From: Flagellimonas chongwuensis
Lineage (GTDB): Bacteria; Bacteroidota; Bacteroidia; Flavobacteriales; Flavobacteriaceae
DNA: 64,000 nucleotides
NCBI RefSeq assembly: GCF_013376415.1
Contig: NZ_WYET01000007.1
Location: forward strand, 62,001 to 126,000
Direction: 5' to 3'
The position numbers and the translations under genes were made by a program. The notes beneath the pieces are model-generated. The model was given only the letters and a program-made list of their open reading frames with translations. It ran no database searches and had not been told where the DNA came from. Below, piece by piece: positions 1 to 8,943 of this stretch (positions are counted from its first letter, which is position 1; the number at the start of each line of letters is the position of its first letter).

Positions 1-58
1 AAAAGAAAAAGGCAATGTGGCCGCAGAAGAAATCATGAAGCTTTTAATGGAGCAATAA
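1..58 (+). CDS. C-terminal end of an unidentified protein (partial)
   Basis: Reading frame 2 is open from the window edge and ends with TAA at 56-58, giving an 18-residue tail ending in KLLMEQ. The tail is charged and probably helical, which fits a real C-terminus. It is convergent with the cytochrome maturation gene, leaving a 1-base gap. Too little is visible to name the family, and only the codon frame and the tight convergent spacing support it as a gene. Confidence 0.45.
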   Translation, partial: KEKGNVAAEEIMKLLMEQ

Positions 59-59
59 A

Positions 60-3000
60 CTATTTTTTGGCATAATGTACCTTGTACCGCCAAAAACTGA
101 TACCTCCCAAAATAAAGACCCCGAGTACTGTGTACCACACAAAGCTTGGGGTTATTACTTGATCACCACTGGCATAACTGTGCAGTCCTACCAAATAGAA
201 GTTTACCCCAAAGTAGGTCATCATAATACTTGCATAGGCAACAATACTGGCAAAATTGTAAATCCATTTGCCACGAAGACCGGGAACCAATCGCATGTGT
301 AGAACAAATGCATAGATCATAATAGAAACCAAAGCCCAAGTTTCCTTAGGATCCCAGCCCCAATAACGGCCCCAACTTTCGTTGGCCCACTGACCTCCCA
401 AAAAGTTACCTATGGTAAGCATCACCAAACCTGCTGTAAGTGCCAGTTCGTTGATAACGGTCAGCTCCTTTATATTGATGTCCATTCGCTTTTTGTTCTT
501 TTTGGTGGTAAGCACCATCAGCAACAATGCGACCACACCCAAGATCATTCCTACGGTCAATGGCCCATAGCTACCCACAATTACCGCTACATGAATCATC
601 AACCAATAGCTATCCAATACTGGAACCAAATTTGCAATGGCAGGATCTACCCAACTTTGATGCGCTACCCACAACAACATGCAGGTCACAAAAGCACTGG
701 AAGCAATGGTCAATTCACTCTTTCTACCAAGTGCCAAACCTATCCCCATAGTTGCCCATGATACGTATAGAATACTTTCATAAGCATCACTCCAAGGTGC
801 GTGCCCGGATATGTACCAGCGCAATATCAAACCTATGGTATGCCATATAAAAAATATGATAATGGTCCCCTTCAACCCATACGCAATGGCATCAAGAATT
901 TTGCGCTCCTTAAAAATCTTTGCTATCAGAACAAAGAACAATAGCAAACCGACCATTGCATAGTACTTGTACAAACGGTTGAAAAGATCCAACTTGTTGT
1001 AAACAATCTCAATCTTCACCTTGTTATCGGATGGCAATATCTCCTCCCCGTGATTTTTCTGGTTCTGCTTGAAGGCATCAAGCAATCTATCGGGTTGCGA
1101 ATAGTCTCCGGTAACAATCGACTGCTGCAATGAATTCAAATAGTAGGGCATCGCATTTTTGATGAAATTGGCATAGAGCGAATCCTGAACTTGATATTCC
1201 CCACCACGATACTCCACAGCAGAAATCCATTTGTTGTTTTCATCGTTCAGCAATGGAAAAATCTTTACTATTTGCCCACTCAATGCGATGTCCAACAGGC
1301 TTAAACGTTCCCCTACCTTTTTAAAATCCTTTTCAAATTTATTGGGGTTCGCCTTGGATGTTGCCTTTTCTAAAAAAGGTCTGAGCTTATAATTTCCTTT
1401 GGCATCAAAAAAGTCAGTTGCTTTGGCAAACTTAGTGTCTTGGGGAACACCAACAACCTTACGAATACTATCGTTTCCCTTATCTCCCAAAGCAATTATG
1501 TCTGCAGTATACCAAACACCCGGGTTCAACATCATGGAAAGGAATACTTGGTTGGCGGAAAGTTTTTTGTATTTGTCATTTCCGCTCAATCTTCGCAATA
1601 ATTCAGAAGCAAAGGTATTAACGGGTTTCATTCTACCGTTTTCATCCTGGATGACCAATGCACCAAACTTTTCTGCATGTTCCTTTGCCACAGTAGTAGC
1701 TTGGATTACAGAATCAATCTGTTTTTGAGTGGGTATGGTTGAATGTTCGTGCGCATCTTGTGCATTTACAGATACAAAGGCAAATAATAGTGCAATTGTG
1801 GTCAAAGCAGCCTTCTTTTCCTTTATTTTTTTAAGCATATCCTGTAAATCCCTAAAACGTGTTTTTCCAAAGAACATAATTCCCATCAAACCTATATATA
1901 ATAGAAAATATCCAATATAAGTTATCCATGTACCCCACCAGTCATGGTTTACGGAGAGAACTGTTCCTTTTTCATCGGGGTCAAAACTGGATTGAAAAAA
2001 TCGGTATCCTTGGTGGTCCAGCACATGATTCATATAAATATCATAATCAAAAGGACGGTCATCGTGTACGGTAACCTTACTCATAAAGGAAGCGTATCCT
2101 GCTTCGGTCCCGGGATATTTTTCCGCGATAAAATCGTTCAATTCAATGGAAAATGGTAGTTCGTAAACTTTAGAACCATAACTCAAAGAGAAATCCAGTC
2201 CACCTACATTAATTTTATCTGAGAAGTTAGCTGTTCCCTGGCTACCCAGCAATTTTACTTCCTTGCTTTCACCATTTGCAGAAATAGAAACCACCAGAGC
2301 ATCTTGCGTAACCTTGGTAATTTCTTCATCGGGAACTTTAACAATACCGTAGCTTCCTTTAACTAGAGGTTCTGGAACCACGAACTGCATCCCGCCCATA
2401 TTGTATAGCGAGCGTAGTTGTAGTTGCTGAATACTATCGCTTGTTACCTCACCTCTAAATTGGTCTGCCATTCTCATAAAATCCCCTTCAAAAGGTGATT
2501 TGATGCGATAACCGTTCTCCTCATCATAAAAAATGTTGATGGCACCGTCGGTTTCGTTGTTCAGGGCAAAAAGAATATTATGTACACTGGCTATTTTCCC
2601 ATTCTCCAAATAATGCTCATGGCGTTGTCCATTTCCAGCTTCAACAATCTGAAGATATTCGGTGCCATTCTCGTCCGGAATCAATCCTTTTTCCGCACCT
2701 TTTATAAAATCGACATAAGAGATGGAAAATGGTTGACCATTAAAATCGGATTTCCATGGTAGACTAGTACGTTTTCCTTCAGGCGTTACCAAGACATCGT
2801 CTTCCAGCACCCTTCGTTTGGTTTCTCCATTGATATCTCCATCAACAAAAGCAGTCAAATAGGTTTTATCCGAATAAAAAACTTTTTCTGTTGCGCCTTC
2901 CCTAATGGGCATCATCCCCTCGTAACTAATGTAACGGGTCACAAAAGCACCTATAATAATCAGAATCCACGAAAGATGAAGGATCAGTACGGGCCACTTT

Positions 3001-3224
3001 TCCCACTGCAACAACCGATATCTGTAAATGTTTCCGAAAAAATTGATTACAAAAAAGACCATAATGGCCTCGAACCAAGTAGCGTTATAGATGTAAATTC
3101 GTGCGGTTTCGGTACTGTACCAAGTTTCCACAAAAGTTCCCATGGCCAATGCCGCAGCAAAAACCAAAAATAGAACAGCCATAAGTCTTGTGGAAAAAAG
3201 TGTTTTCTTAAGGATATCAATCAT
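60..3224 (-). CDS. ccsBA: Fused ResB-CcsA cytochrome c maturation protein (CcsBA)
   Basis: This 1054-residue membrane protein is a fusion of the two System II cytochrome c maturation subunits, which move heme across the membrane and ligate it to apocytochrome c. The N-terminal ResB part has three closely spaced membrane segments within residues 12-97, then a long extracytoplasmic domain. The C-terminal CcsA part begins near residue 745 with many hydrophobic helices. It carries the tryptophan-rich heme-handling motif WGRYWGWDPKETW at about 951-963. Histidines in nearby helices (for example in HTIGLILRW and VLHMRL) are candidate heme ligands. Fused forms of this size are known in Bacteroidota and epsilonproteobacteria. 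It is transcribed alone, divergent from the DUF2520 gene. Confidence 0.95.
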   Translation of the reverse strand: MIDILKKTLFSTRLMAVLFLVFAAALAMGTFVETWYSTETARIYIYNATWFEAIMVFFVINFFGNIYRYRLLQWEKWPVLILHLSWILIIIGAFVTRYISYEGMMPIREGATEKVFYSDKTYLTAFVDGDINGETKRRVLEDDVLVTPEGKRTSLPWKSDFNGQPFSISYVDFIKGAEKGLIPDENGTEYLQIVEAGNGQRHEHYLENGKIASVHNILFALNNETDGAINIFYDEENGYRIKSPFEGDFMRMADQFRGEVTSDSIQQLQLRSLYNMGGMQFVVPEPLVKGSYGIVKVPDEEITKVTQDALVVSISANGESKEVKLLGSQGTANFSDKINVGGLDFSLSYGSKVYELPFSIELNDFIAEKYPGTEAGYASFMSKVTVHDDRPFDYDIYMNHVLDHQGYRFFQSSFDPDEKGTVLSVNHDWWGTWITYIGYFLLYIGLMGIMFFGKTRFRDLQDMLKKIKEKKAALTTIALLFAFVSVNAQDAHEHSTIPTQKQIDSVIQATTVAKEHAEKFGALVIQDENGRMKPVNTFASELLRRLSGNDKYKKLSANQVFLSMMLNPGVWYTADIIALGDKGNDSIRKVVGVPQDTKFAKATDFFDAKGNYKLRPFLEKATSKANPNKFEKDFKKVGERLSLLDIALSGQIVKIFPLLNDENNKWISAVEYRGGEYQVQDSLYANFIKNAMPYYLNSLQQSIVTGDYSQPDRLLDAFKQNQKNHGEEILPSDNKVKIEIVYNKLDLFNRLYKYYAMVGLLLFFVLIAKIFKERKILDAIAYGLKGTIIIFFIWHTIGLILRWYISGHAPWSDAYESILYVSWATMGIGLALGRKSELTIASSAFVTCMLLWVAHQSWVDPAIANLVPVLDSYWLMIHVAVIVGSYGPLTVGMILGVVALLLMVLTTKKNKKRMDINIKELTVINELALTAGLVMLTIGNFLGGQWANESWGRYWGWDPKETWALVSIMIYAFVLHMRLVPGLRGKWIYNFASIVAYASIMMTYFGVNFYLVGLHSYASGDQVITPSFVWYTVLGVFILGGISFWRYKVHYAKK

Positions 3225-3249
3225 GGAAATTCGGTCTACTTTCGGCTTG

Positions 3250-3257
3250 CAAAAATA
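3250..3257 (-). promoter_or_regulatory. Candidate -7 element for ccsBA
   Basis: The minus strand reads TATTTTTG, a match to the flavobacterial -7 consensus TAnnTTTG, 26 bases before the ccsBA start codon. No TTG was found at the expected 17-23 base spacing upstream, so support is partial. Confidence 0.4.
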
Positions 3258-3338
3258 CGGCCTTTTTAGAACTTCCTTACTGCCTAGAAGAATAAAAATC
3301 GTACATATTTGTTAATTCTCAGTATAATCCATCTACCC

Positions 3339-3346
3339 TAAATTTG
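3339..3346 (+). promoter_or_regulatory. Candidate -7 element for the DUF2520-KdsC-Maf operon
   Basis: TAAATTTG matches TAnnTTTG and ends 11 bases before the ATG at 3358. A TTG lies at 3309-3311, with a 27-base spacing that is longer than usual. If it is used, the transcript starts near 3352, which would argue against translation from the in-frame TTG at 3352. Confidence 0.4.
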
Positions 3347-3357
3347 TAGTTTTGGGC

Positions 3358-4119
3358 ATGCTAAAGATTGTGATTTTTGGTACCGGGAACCTCGCCAAAC
3401 ACCTCTACACCGCTTTTTTAAAAGCAGATGGTGTTGATGTGGTGCAGGTTGTGGGCCGCAATGTGAAAGAATTACAGCAGTTTTCCGAGTATTCCACTAT
3501 TTCCAATGATTTTAATGCCATAATTGATGCAGATGTTTACTTGATAGCGGTAAAGGACGACGCCATTTCAGAAGTTTCAGAATTTTTGATGGATAAAAAT
3601 GGAATCGTAGCCCACACTTCGGGCGCCATCAGTTTAAATACCATACAAGCTGCCAACAAAGGTGTTTTTTATCCGCTACAGACCTTTACCAAGGATAAAG
3701 AAGTGGATTTTTCAAACATTCCCATTTGCATTGAATCAGAAGGAAAAGATTCTTTTGAAACTTTGAATACCTTGTCTAAATCTATTTCCGAAAACGTACA
3801 TTATATTGATTCAGAACAGCGAAAAAAATTGCATCTTGCGGCTGTTTTTGTGAACAACTTTACCAATTATCTTTATAGTGTTGGTGAAGAACTTTGTTTG
3901 GAAGAAGGCCTTTCTTTTGACTTATTGAAACCTTTGATCATGGAAACGGCCCATAAAATTCAGAACATGTCACCCCAGGACGCGCAGACGGGTCCGGCAC
4001 GCCGTAACGATATCAAGAGTATGAAAAGCCACCAAGAACTGCTAAACAAAAAAGAACACATTACACTCTATAAATTATTGAGCCAAGCCATAATACAAGC
4101 CCATGAAGAAGAATTATAA
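3358..4119 (+). CDS. DUF2520 / Rossmann-type putative oxidoreductase
   Basis: A protein of about 253 residues with an N-terminal NAD(P)-binding Rossmann fold, seen as GTGNLAKHL directly after the first beta strand. The C-terminal half is helical, as in the DUF2520 family related to F420-dependent NADP reductase and ProC-like dehydrogenases. The substrate is unknown. An in-frame TTG at 3352 would add two residues, but the ATG at 3358 is preferred because a promoter-like element ends at 3346. The 3' end overlaps the next gene by 17 bases, so it is translationally coupled with the KdsC-like phosphatase and Maf. This order is common in Flavobacteriaceae. Confidence 0.85.
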   Translation: MLKIVIFGTGNLAKHLYTAFLKADGVDVVQVVGRNVKELQQFSEYSTISNDFNAIIDADVYLIAVKDDAISEVSEFLMDKNGIVAHTSGAISLNTIQAANKGVFYPLQTFTKDKEVDFSNIPICIESEGKDSFETLNTLSKSISENVHYIDSEQRKKLHLAAVFVNNFTNYLYSVGEELCLEEGLSFDLLKPLIMETAHKIQNMSPQDAQTGPARRNDIKSMKSHQELLNKKEHITLYKLLSQAIIQAHEEEL

Positions 4120-4630
4120 AGAGCTATTGAGCAACATTACCACATTTGTATTTGACGTTGACGGAGTTTTTACCGATGGAACAGTTTTGATCACCACTGA
4201 TGGGGAATTGCTCCGTAAAATGAGTGTTAAAGATGGCTATGCGCTAAAAACTGCAATACAAAAAGGATATAACGTCTGCATAATTACAGGCGGGACCAAC
4301 CAAGGGGTAAAAGAGCGCTTAAAAGGTCTTGGGGTTACCGATTTTTATATGGGAGCCCACCACAAGCAAGAGCCATTGGAAGAATATATGGAAATTCATG
4401 GAATTGACCCACAAACCGTTGTTTACATGGGAGATGACATGCCAGATATTCCTCCTATGAAAATGGTAGCACTTGCTACTTCTCCACAAAATGCGGTGCC
4501 AGAGGTAAAGGCAATTTCTGATTATGTTTCCCATAAAAATGGTGGCGATGGCTGCGTTAGAGATATTATTGAACAGGTTTTAAAGGTTCGTGGGGACTGG
4601 AACGATAATTTTAGCGCCAAGAATGACTAA
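4103..4630 (+). CDS. KdsC-like HAD phosphatase
   Basis: A 175-residue HAD-superfamily phosphatase of the KDO-8-phosphate phosphatase type (KdsC/YrbI). The nucleophile motif is FDVDGVFTDG at residues 17-26, with Asp18 as nucleophile and Asp20 as the general acid. The C-terminal motif MGDDMPD supplies metal-binding acids. Family members remove phosphate from 3-deoxy-D-manno-octulosonate 8-phosphate during lipopolysaccharide core synthesis, but homologues without neighbouring kds genes may act on other sugar acids. Here the neighbours are DUF2520 and Maf, so the substrate is inferred only from family. It overlaps both neighbours in the operon. Confidence 0.85.
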   Translation: MKKNYKELLSNITTFVFDVDGVFTDGTVLITTDGELLRKMSVKDGYALKTAIQKGYNVCIITGGTNQGVKERLKGLGVTDFYMGAHHKQEPLEEYMEIHGIDPQTVVYMGDDMPDIPPMKMVALATSPQNAVPEVKAISDYVSHKNGGDGCVRDIIEQVLKVRGDWNDNFSAKND

Positions 4631-5222
4631 GAATCCACTCAAAGAAAAGCTCAAGGACAAAAAAATCATTCTAGGCTCCGGTTCACCAAGACGGAAAATG
4701 TTTTTGGAAGAATTGGGAATCGACTTTGAGGTACGGCCCAAATCCGTGGAAGAAATCTACCCCGAAGAACTGAGAGGGGGGGAAATATCTGAATATCTGG
4801 CCAAATTAAAGGCTACACCGTTCATGAATGATTTGGAAGACAATCAAATTGTGATTACTTCGGATACCGTAGTCTGGCACAACGGTGTATCTTTAGCGAA
4901 AGCAGCCAACCATGATGAAGCTTTTAAAATGCTTCGCACCCTCTCCGGTGATTGGCACGAGGTAATCTCATCCGTATGTTTCACTTCAAAACATTTCCAA
5001 AAAACCGTTAGTGGCGTTACCAAAGTGAAGTTGAAAGATTTTTCGGATGAAGAGATTAACTACTATATTGAAAGTTGCCAACCGTTCGATAAAGCTGGAG
5101 CTTATGGTATTCAAGAGTGGATAGGAATGATAGGCATCTCGGAAATCCAAGGGTCTTATAACAATGTGGTAGGACTTCCTACCGATTTGGTCTATGAGAC
5201 CTTGATAAATCTGGTTTCTTGA
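4623..5222 (+). CDS. maf: Maf-like nucleoside triphosphate pyrophosphatase
   Basis: A 199-residue member of the Maf/HAM1-like family, which hydrolyses non-canonical or modified nucleoside triphosphates to monophosphates and has been linked to septum control. The phosphate-binding loop GSGSPRR lies near the N-terminus, followed by the ITSDTVV strand and the FDKAGAYGIQ motif late in the protein. The ATG at 4623 is chosen because the product then starts just before the conserved KKIILGSGSPRR block; an in-frame start at 4590 would add an unconserved 11 residues. The start overlaps the KdsC-like stop by 8 bases (ATGACTAA), indicating coupling. Confidence 0.9.
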   Translation: MTKNPLKEKLKDKKIILGSGSPRRKMFLEELGIDFEVRPKSVEEIYPEELRGGEISEYLAKLKATPFMNDLEDNQIVITSDTVVWHNGVSLAKAANHDEAFKMLRTLSGDWHEVISSVCFTSKHFQKTVSGVTKVKLKDFSDEEINYYIESCQPFDKAGAYGIQEWIGMIGISEIQGSYNNVVGLPTDLVYETLINLVS

Positions 5223-5256
5223 GTTTGGATGCGTAACTTTACGTAAATCCTGTTTT

Positions 5257-6201
5257 ATGAAACCTTCAGATTCAGCCAAGATATTAGTCAGTTTAGTGGC
5301 TTTTTTCCTATTGGGAGCATGCAATGACAACGGTCAAAAAACTGATGATTCCACATCTTCTACCTCACTAAAAGAAGACACTCTAAAACCGAGGACCACG
5401 CTTTCTGACGAGTTCAAAGCATATTGGTATGCCGGCGAAGCAGAAATCACATCCTATAAACTGGAACAAGCAAGATATGGTGAGCTCAGGGATGGTAAAG
5501 CTGTTTTAATTTATGTGAACGAGCCCTTTCTGCCCCAAGAACAGGTAAAGGCAAACAACAACAATCCCGAGAACATATCGGTCTTAAAATTGAATGCCAC
5601 CAAAAAGTTTTTGACAGGTATTTACCCCTACTCTATTATGAGCAGCACCTTTTATCCCGTTTATGACAATCAACATGCGCTTAAAACAAGTTTATCCGTA
5701 CAGGAATGGTGTGGACACGTGTATTCCCAGTTGAACAATAGGAATCAATTTGAGTTTACTTCGCATTCTTATTTTGAAGGTGAGGCAGACCAAAATTTCT
5801 CTATGGAAAAAGCAATCCTAGAAAATGAAATTTGGACCAAAATCAGAATAAACCCAGAAAATCTTCCTACCGGTGAAATTTCAATAATACCTGCTCTGGA
5901 GTATTTAAGGTTAAGGCATCAAGAAGTGAAACCATATAATGCCATTGCCCAAATTTCATCAAAAGAGGGAATTACAACCTACACTATTTCCTATCCAAAT
6001 TTGGAACGAAATTTGATGATAAATTTCACGACAAACTTCCCATATTCCATCGTAAGTTGGGAGGAAGAATTTAAAAGTGGATTTGGTTCAAACGCAAAAA
6101 CATTGACCACGTCCGCATCCAAAATCAAGACATTGAAAACGGCCTATTGGAAACAAAATGAAAATAAAAATCTAGTTTTAAGGGATAGTTTGGGGCTTTA
6201 A
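5257..6201 (+). CDS. Uncharacterised lipoprotein downstream of maf
   Basis: A 314-residue secreted protein with a lipoprotein signal: a hydrophobic stretch and the lipobox LLGAC with Cys22 as the predicted lipidation site, followed by a Ser/Thr/Asp-rich linker. The rest is beta-rich with no catalytic motif I can name; a conserved-looking VQEWCGH segment lies near residue 150. It starts 34 bases after maf in the same direction. From memory, similar flavobacterial proteins carry the label septum formation inhibitor Maf, probably by proximity, since the sequence has no Maf motif. It is expected in the inner or outer membrane facing the periplasm. Confidence 0.8.
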   Translation: MKPSDSAKILVSLVAFFLLGACNDNGQKTDDSTSSTSLKEDTLKPRTTLSDEFKAYWYAGEAEITSYKLEQARYGELRDGKAVLIYVNEPFLPQEQVKANNNNPENISVLKLNATKKFLTGIYPYSIMSSTFYPVYDNQHALKTSLSVQEWCGHVYSQLNNRNQFEFTSHSYFEGEADQNFSMEKAILENEIWTKIRINPENLPTGEISIIPALEYLRLRHQEVKPYNAIAQISSKEGITTYTISYPNLERNLMINFTTNFPYSIVSWEEEFKSGFGSNAKTLTTSASKIKTLKTAYWKQNENKNLVLRDSLGL

Positions 6202-6270
6202 GTCCCTTTAATAACACTCGGAGAGCGTTAAAACTCTTCTAAACAAACCAATAACTGAATACAAACTACC

Positions 6271-6278
6271 TATATTTG
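6271..6278 (+). promoter_or_regulatory. Candidate -7 element for the PIG-L/symporter operon
   Basis: TATATTTG is an exact TAnnTTTG match ending 23 bases before the ATG at 6302. No TTG is seen at the usual upstream spacing, so only half of the promoter is supported. Confidence 0.45.
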
Positions 6279-6301
6279 ATTTAACCGCTAAACGACCAAC
6301 T

Positions 6302-8833
6302 ATGAAGCATTTTTGGGTACTCCTTTCTTTAACCACATTACTAGTCACAAACTCCTTTGCCCAAAAGCCCGATAAGCCTACCTCTGCTGAGCTTTTTCAT
6401 GAAATCCAAAAATTGAATTTTTTGGGAACGGCACTCTATGTTGCCGCGCATCCGGATGATGAAAATACTAGCCTTATTTCTTATATGGCCAACCATGAAA
6501 AGGCAAGAACAGTATATCTTTCCATGACACGTGGAGATGGCGGGCAAAACTTGATAGGCCCTGAATTGCGTGAACTTTTGGGAGTGTTGCGAACCCAAGA
6601 ACTTTTGGCGGCAAGACATATGGATGGCGGAGAACAACGCTTTACACGCGCCAACGATTTTGGTTTTTCCAAACATCCAAAAGAGACATTGAAAATTTGG
6701 GACAAAGATAAAGTCCTGGCCGATGTAGTCTGGACAATCAGACAAATTAAACCCGATGTTATCATCAATCGTTTTGATCACAGGACCCCGGGCTCGACCC
6801 ATGGACACCATACATCCTCTGCCATTTTAAGTATGGAGGCATTTGATTTGGCTAATGACCCCAATGTTTATTCCGAGCAATTGGAACAGACAACCACATG
6901 GCAGCCAAAGCGCATTTTCTACAACACATCTTGGTGGCAATACGGAAGTCAAGAAGCATTTGAACAAGTGGACAAATCAGGTATGGTAAGTTTGGATGTT
7001 GGCACCTACTATCCGGAACTAGGGCTTTCCAATAACGAAATAGCTTCAATGGCGAGAAGTCAACACCTCTGTCAAGGGTTTGGTAGGCTGACTGATAGGG
7101 GTTCCGATATGGAATACATTGAGCTTTTAAAAGGCGATATGCCTAAAAACAATGACGTTTTTGAGGGTATCAATACAACCTGGTCCCGAGTAAAAGGAGG
7201 CGAGGCAGTAGGAGATATTTTGTACAAGGTGGAGGCCAATTTTGATTTCCAGGACCCATCCAAGCACATTCCCGAACTTGTCAAGGCCTATCAATTACTT
7301 CAAAAAGTTGAGGATAAGCACTGGAGAACCCTTAAATCGGAAGAGTTAAAAAATATAATTTCGGCCGCTGCAGGATTATATTTGGAGGCCAGTTCAGCAA
7401 GTGCTTCCACAACTCCGGGCAGCAAAGCAACAATCAATATTGAAACTATCAATAGATCATCGCAAAATGTCACTTTAAAAGATATTCAAATTGTTGGGGC
7501 CGGTGCCAAACTAACACCGAATAAGGTTTTGGGAGACAATCAAAAGGAGAATTTCGAGGTTAACTTTACTGTACCCGCAAACACCCCTTACACTAGTCCA
7601 TATTGGTTGAACGAACCTGGAACTTTGGGGACCTATACGGTAAATAACCAAAGCCTAATTGGCAAACCCGAAACCCCAAGTGCCTTTAAGGCAATTTTCA
7701 ATCTGGAAATCGATGGTGTGGAAATTCCATTCGAGAAATCAGTCGTCCACCGCTACTCTAAGCCCGATAGAGGAGAATTGTATGAGCCATTTGCTATTTT
7801 GCCCGAGGTTACCTCCAAAATTGATGAGAAAGTCTTGATATTCGCCAATTCCGACACAAAAAGCGTACAGGTAAAAATCAGAGCCGGAAAAAATGATGTG
7901 TCAGGTACAGTGGAATTGAATCATCCTTCTGGCTGGGCAGTTTCTCCAAACAGCATTCCATTCTCCATAGCCCAGAAAGGTGAGGAAATTTCAGTAATAT
8001 TTGAGGTTACCCCTCCAAGTAATGAAAGTGAAGGAAAAATTGAACCTAAAGTAAGCGTCGGCAGTAAAATTTATGGAGATGAACTTGTAGAAATTGATTA
8101 CAATCATATTCCAAAACAATCTATTCTGCTTCCTTCAGAAGCCAAAGTGGTTCGTATGGATATAAGAAAATCTGGTGAGCACATTGCCTATATTATGGGT
8201 GCGGGAGACAATGTTCCCGAAAGTTTGGAACAAATCGGTTACCAAGTACATGTAGTAGACCCAAACGACATCCATAATGGAGATTTGGACAAGTATGATG
8301 CTGTAGTTGTGGGCATCAGGGCCTACAATGTTGTGGACGCCCTAAAGTTCAAGCAACCCGTTTTGTTTGACTATGTCAAGAATGGTGGCACTATGATCGT
8401 TCAGTATAACACAGCAGGAAGATGGGCAAGTCAATTTGAAAATATTGCACCTTACGAGGTCACCCTTTCCCGCGACAGGGTTACTGACGAGAATGCAGAG
8501 GTAAAAATATTGGCACCCAACAATTCATTGGTAAACTTTCCAAACACCATCACGGAAAAAGATTTTGATGGATGGGTGCAGGAACGGGGACTGTATTACC
8601 CAAGCCAATGGAGCTCAGAGTTTACGCCTATCCTCTCCATGCAAGATGAAGGTGAAACAGAAAAACAGGGCAGCCTTATAGTAGCACCATATGGAGAAGG
8701 TCACTATATTTACACAGGACTGAGCTTTTTCAGGGAATTGCCTGTTGGGGTTTCGGGAGCATATAAACTGTTTGCAAATATGCTTTCCATAGGAAAAGAT
8801 GAAGTAAAAAGCGACAATAATGTCAAAGGATAA
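6302..8833 (+). CDS. Secreted PIG-L family deacetylase with NEW3-like and ThuA-like domains
   Basis: An 843-residue exported protein. A signal peptide ends near residue 20 (NSFAQ). The PIG-L/LmbE deacetylase domain follows, with zinc motif AAHPDDE (His50, Asp52, Asp53) and the second histidine cluster THGHH at 166-170. Residues about 510-600 resemble a NEW3-type beta-sandwich. The last ~230 residues, containing VVVGIRAYN and the NGGTMIVQYNT strand, resemble a ThuA/glutamine amidotransferase-like fold without an obvious nucleophile. PIG-L enzymes remove N-acetyl groups from sugars such as GlcNAc. Linkage to a symporter suggests periplasmic trimming of an acetylated glycoconjugate followed by uptake; that is inference. 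Its stop overlaps the small membrane peptide gene. Confidence 0.85.
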   Translation: MKHFWVLLSLTTLLVTNSFAQKPDKPTSAELFHEIQKLNFLGTALYVAAHPDDENTSLISYMANHEKARTVYLSMTRGDGGQNLIGPELRELLGVLRTQELLAARHMDGGEQRFTRANDFGFSKHPKETLKIWDKDKVLADVVWTIRQIKPDVIINRFDHRTPGSTHGHHTSSAILSMEAFDLANDPNVYSEQLEQTTTWQPKRIFYNTSWWQYGSQEAFEQVDKSGMVSLDVGTYYPELGLSNNEIASMARSQHLCQGFGRLTDRGSDMEYIELLKGDMPKNNDVFEGINTTWSRVKGGEAVGDILYKVEANFDFQDPSKHIPELVKAYQLLQKVEDKHWRTLKSEELKNIISAAAGLYLEASSASASTTPGSKATINIETINRSSQNVTLKDIQIVGAGAKLTPNKVLGDNQKENFEVNFTVPANTPYTSPYWLNEPGTLGTYTVNNQSLIGKPETPSAFKAIFNLEIDGVEIPFEKSVVHRYSKPDRGELYEPFAILPEVTSKIDEKVLIFANSDTKSVQVKIRAGKNDVSGTVELNHPSGWAVSPNSIPFSIAQKGEEISVIFEVTPPSNESEGKIEPKVSVGSKIYGDELVEIDYNHIPKQSILLPSEAKVVRMDIRKSGEHIAYIMGAGDNVPESLEQIGYQVHVVDPNDIHNGDLDKYDAVVVGIRAYNVVDALKFKQPVLFDYVKNGGTMIVQYNTAGRWASQFENIAPYEVTLSRDRVTDENAEVKILAPNNSLVNFPNTITEKDFDGWVQERGLYYPSQWSSEFTPILSMQDEGETEKQGSLIVAPYGEGHYIYTGLSFFRELPVGVSGAYKLFANMLSIGKDEVKSDNNVKG

Positions 8834-8936
8834 TATGGATACCAAATTCGAATGGAAGAAAGAATACAGCATTGTTATTCTTTTGAATGCCATATATATT
8901 TTAGTGTTTTACCTCATAATGATATTAAACAATTAA
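8820..8936 (+). CDS. 38-residue single-span membrane peptide
   Basis: A short frame starting with ATG at 8820 (or ATG at 8835) overlaps the end of the PIG-L gene by 14 bases and ends 7 bases before the symporter start. The product has a charged N-terminus (KFEWKKEY) followed by about 20 hydrophobic residues (IVILLNAIYILVFYLIMI) and ends in LNN. Tight packing in the operon and the clean positive-then-hydrophobic design suggest a real gene. By analogy with small subunits that accompany some sodium:solute symporters (DUF4212, YhdT type), it may be a symporter partner. No homology to those families is claimed. Confidence 0.6.
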   Translation: MSKDNMDTKFEWKKEYSIVILLNAIYILVFYLIMILNN

Positions 8937-8943
8937 ACCCTGA

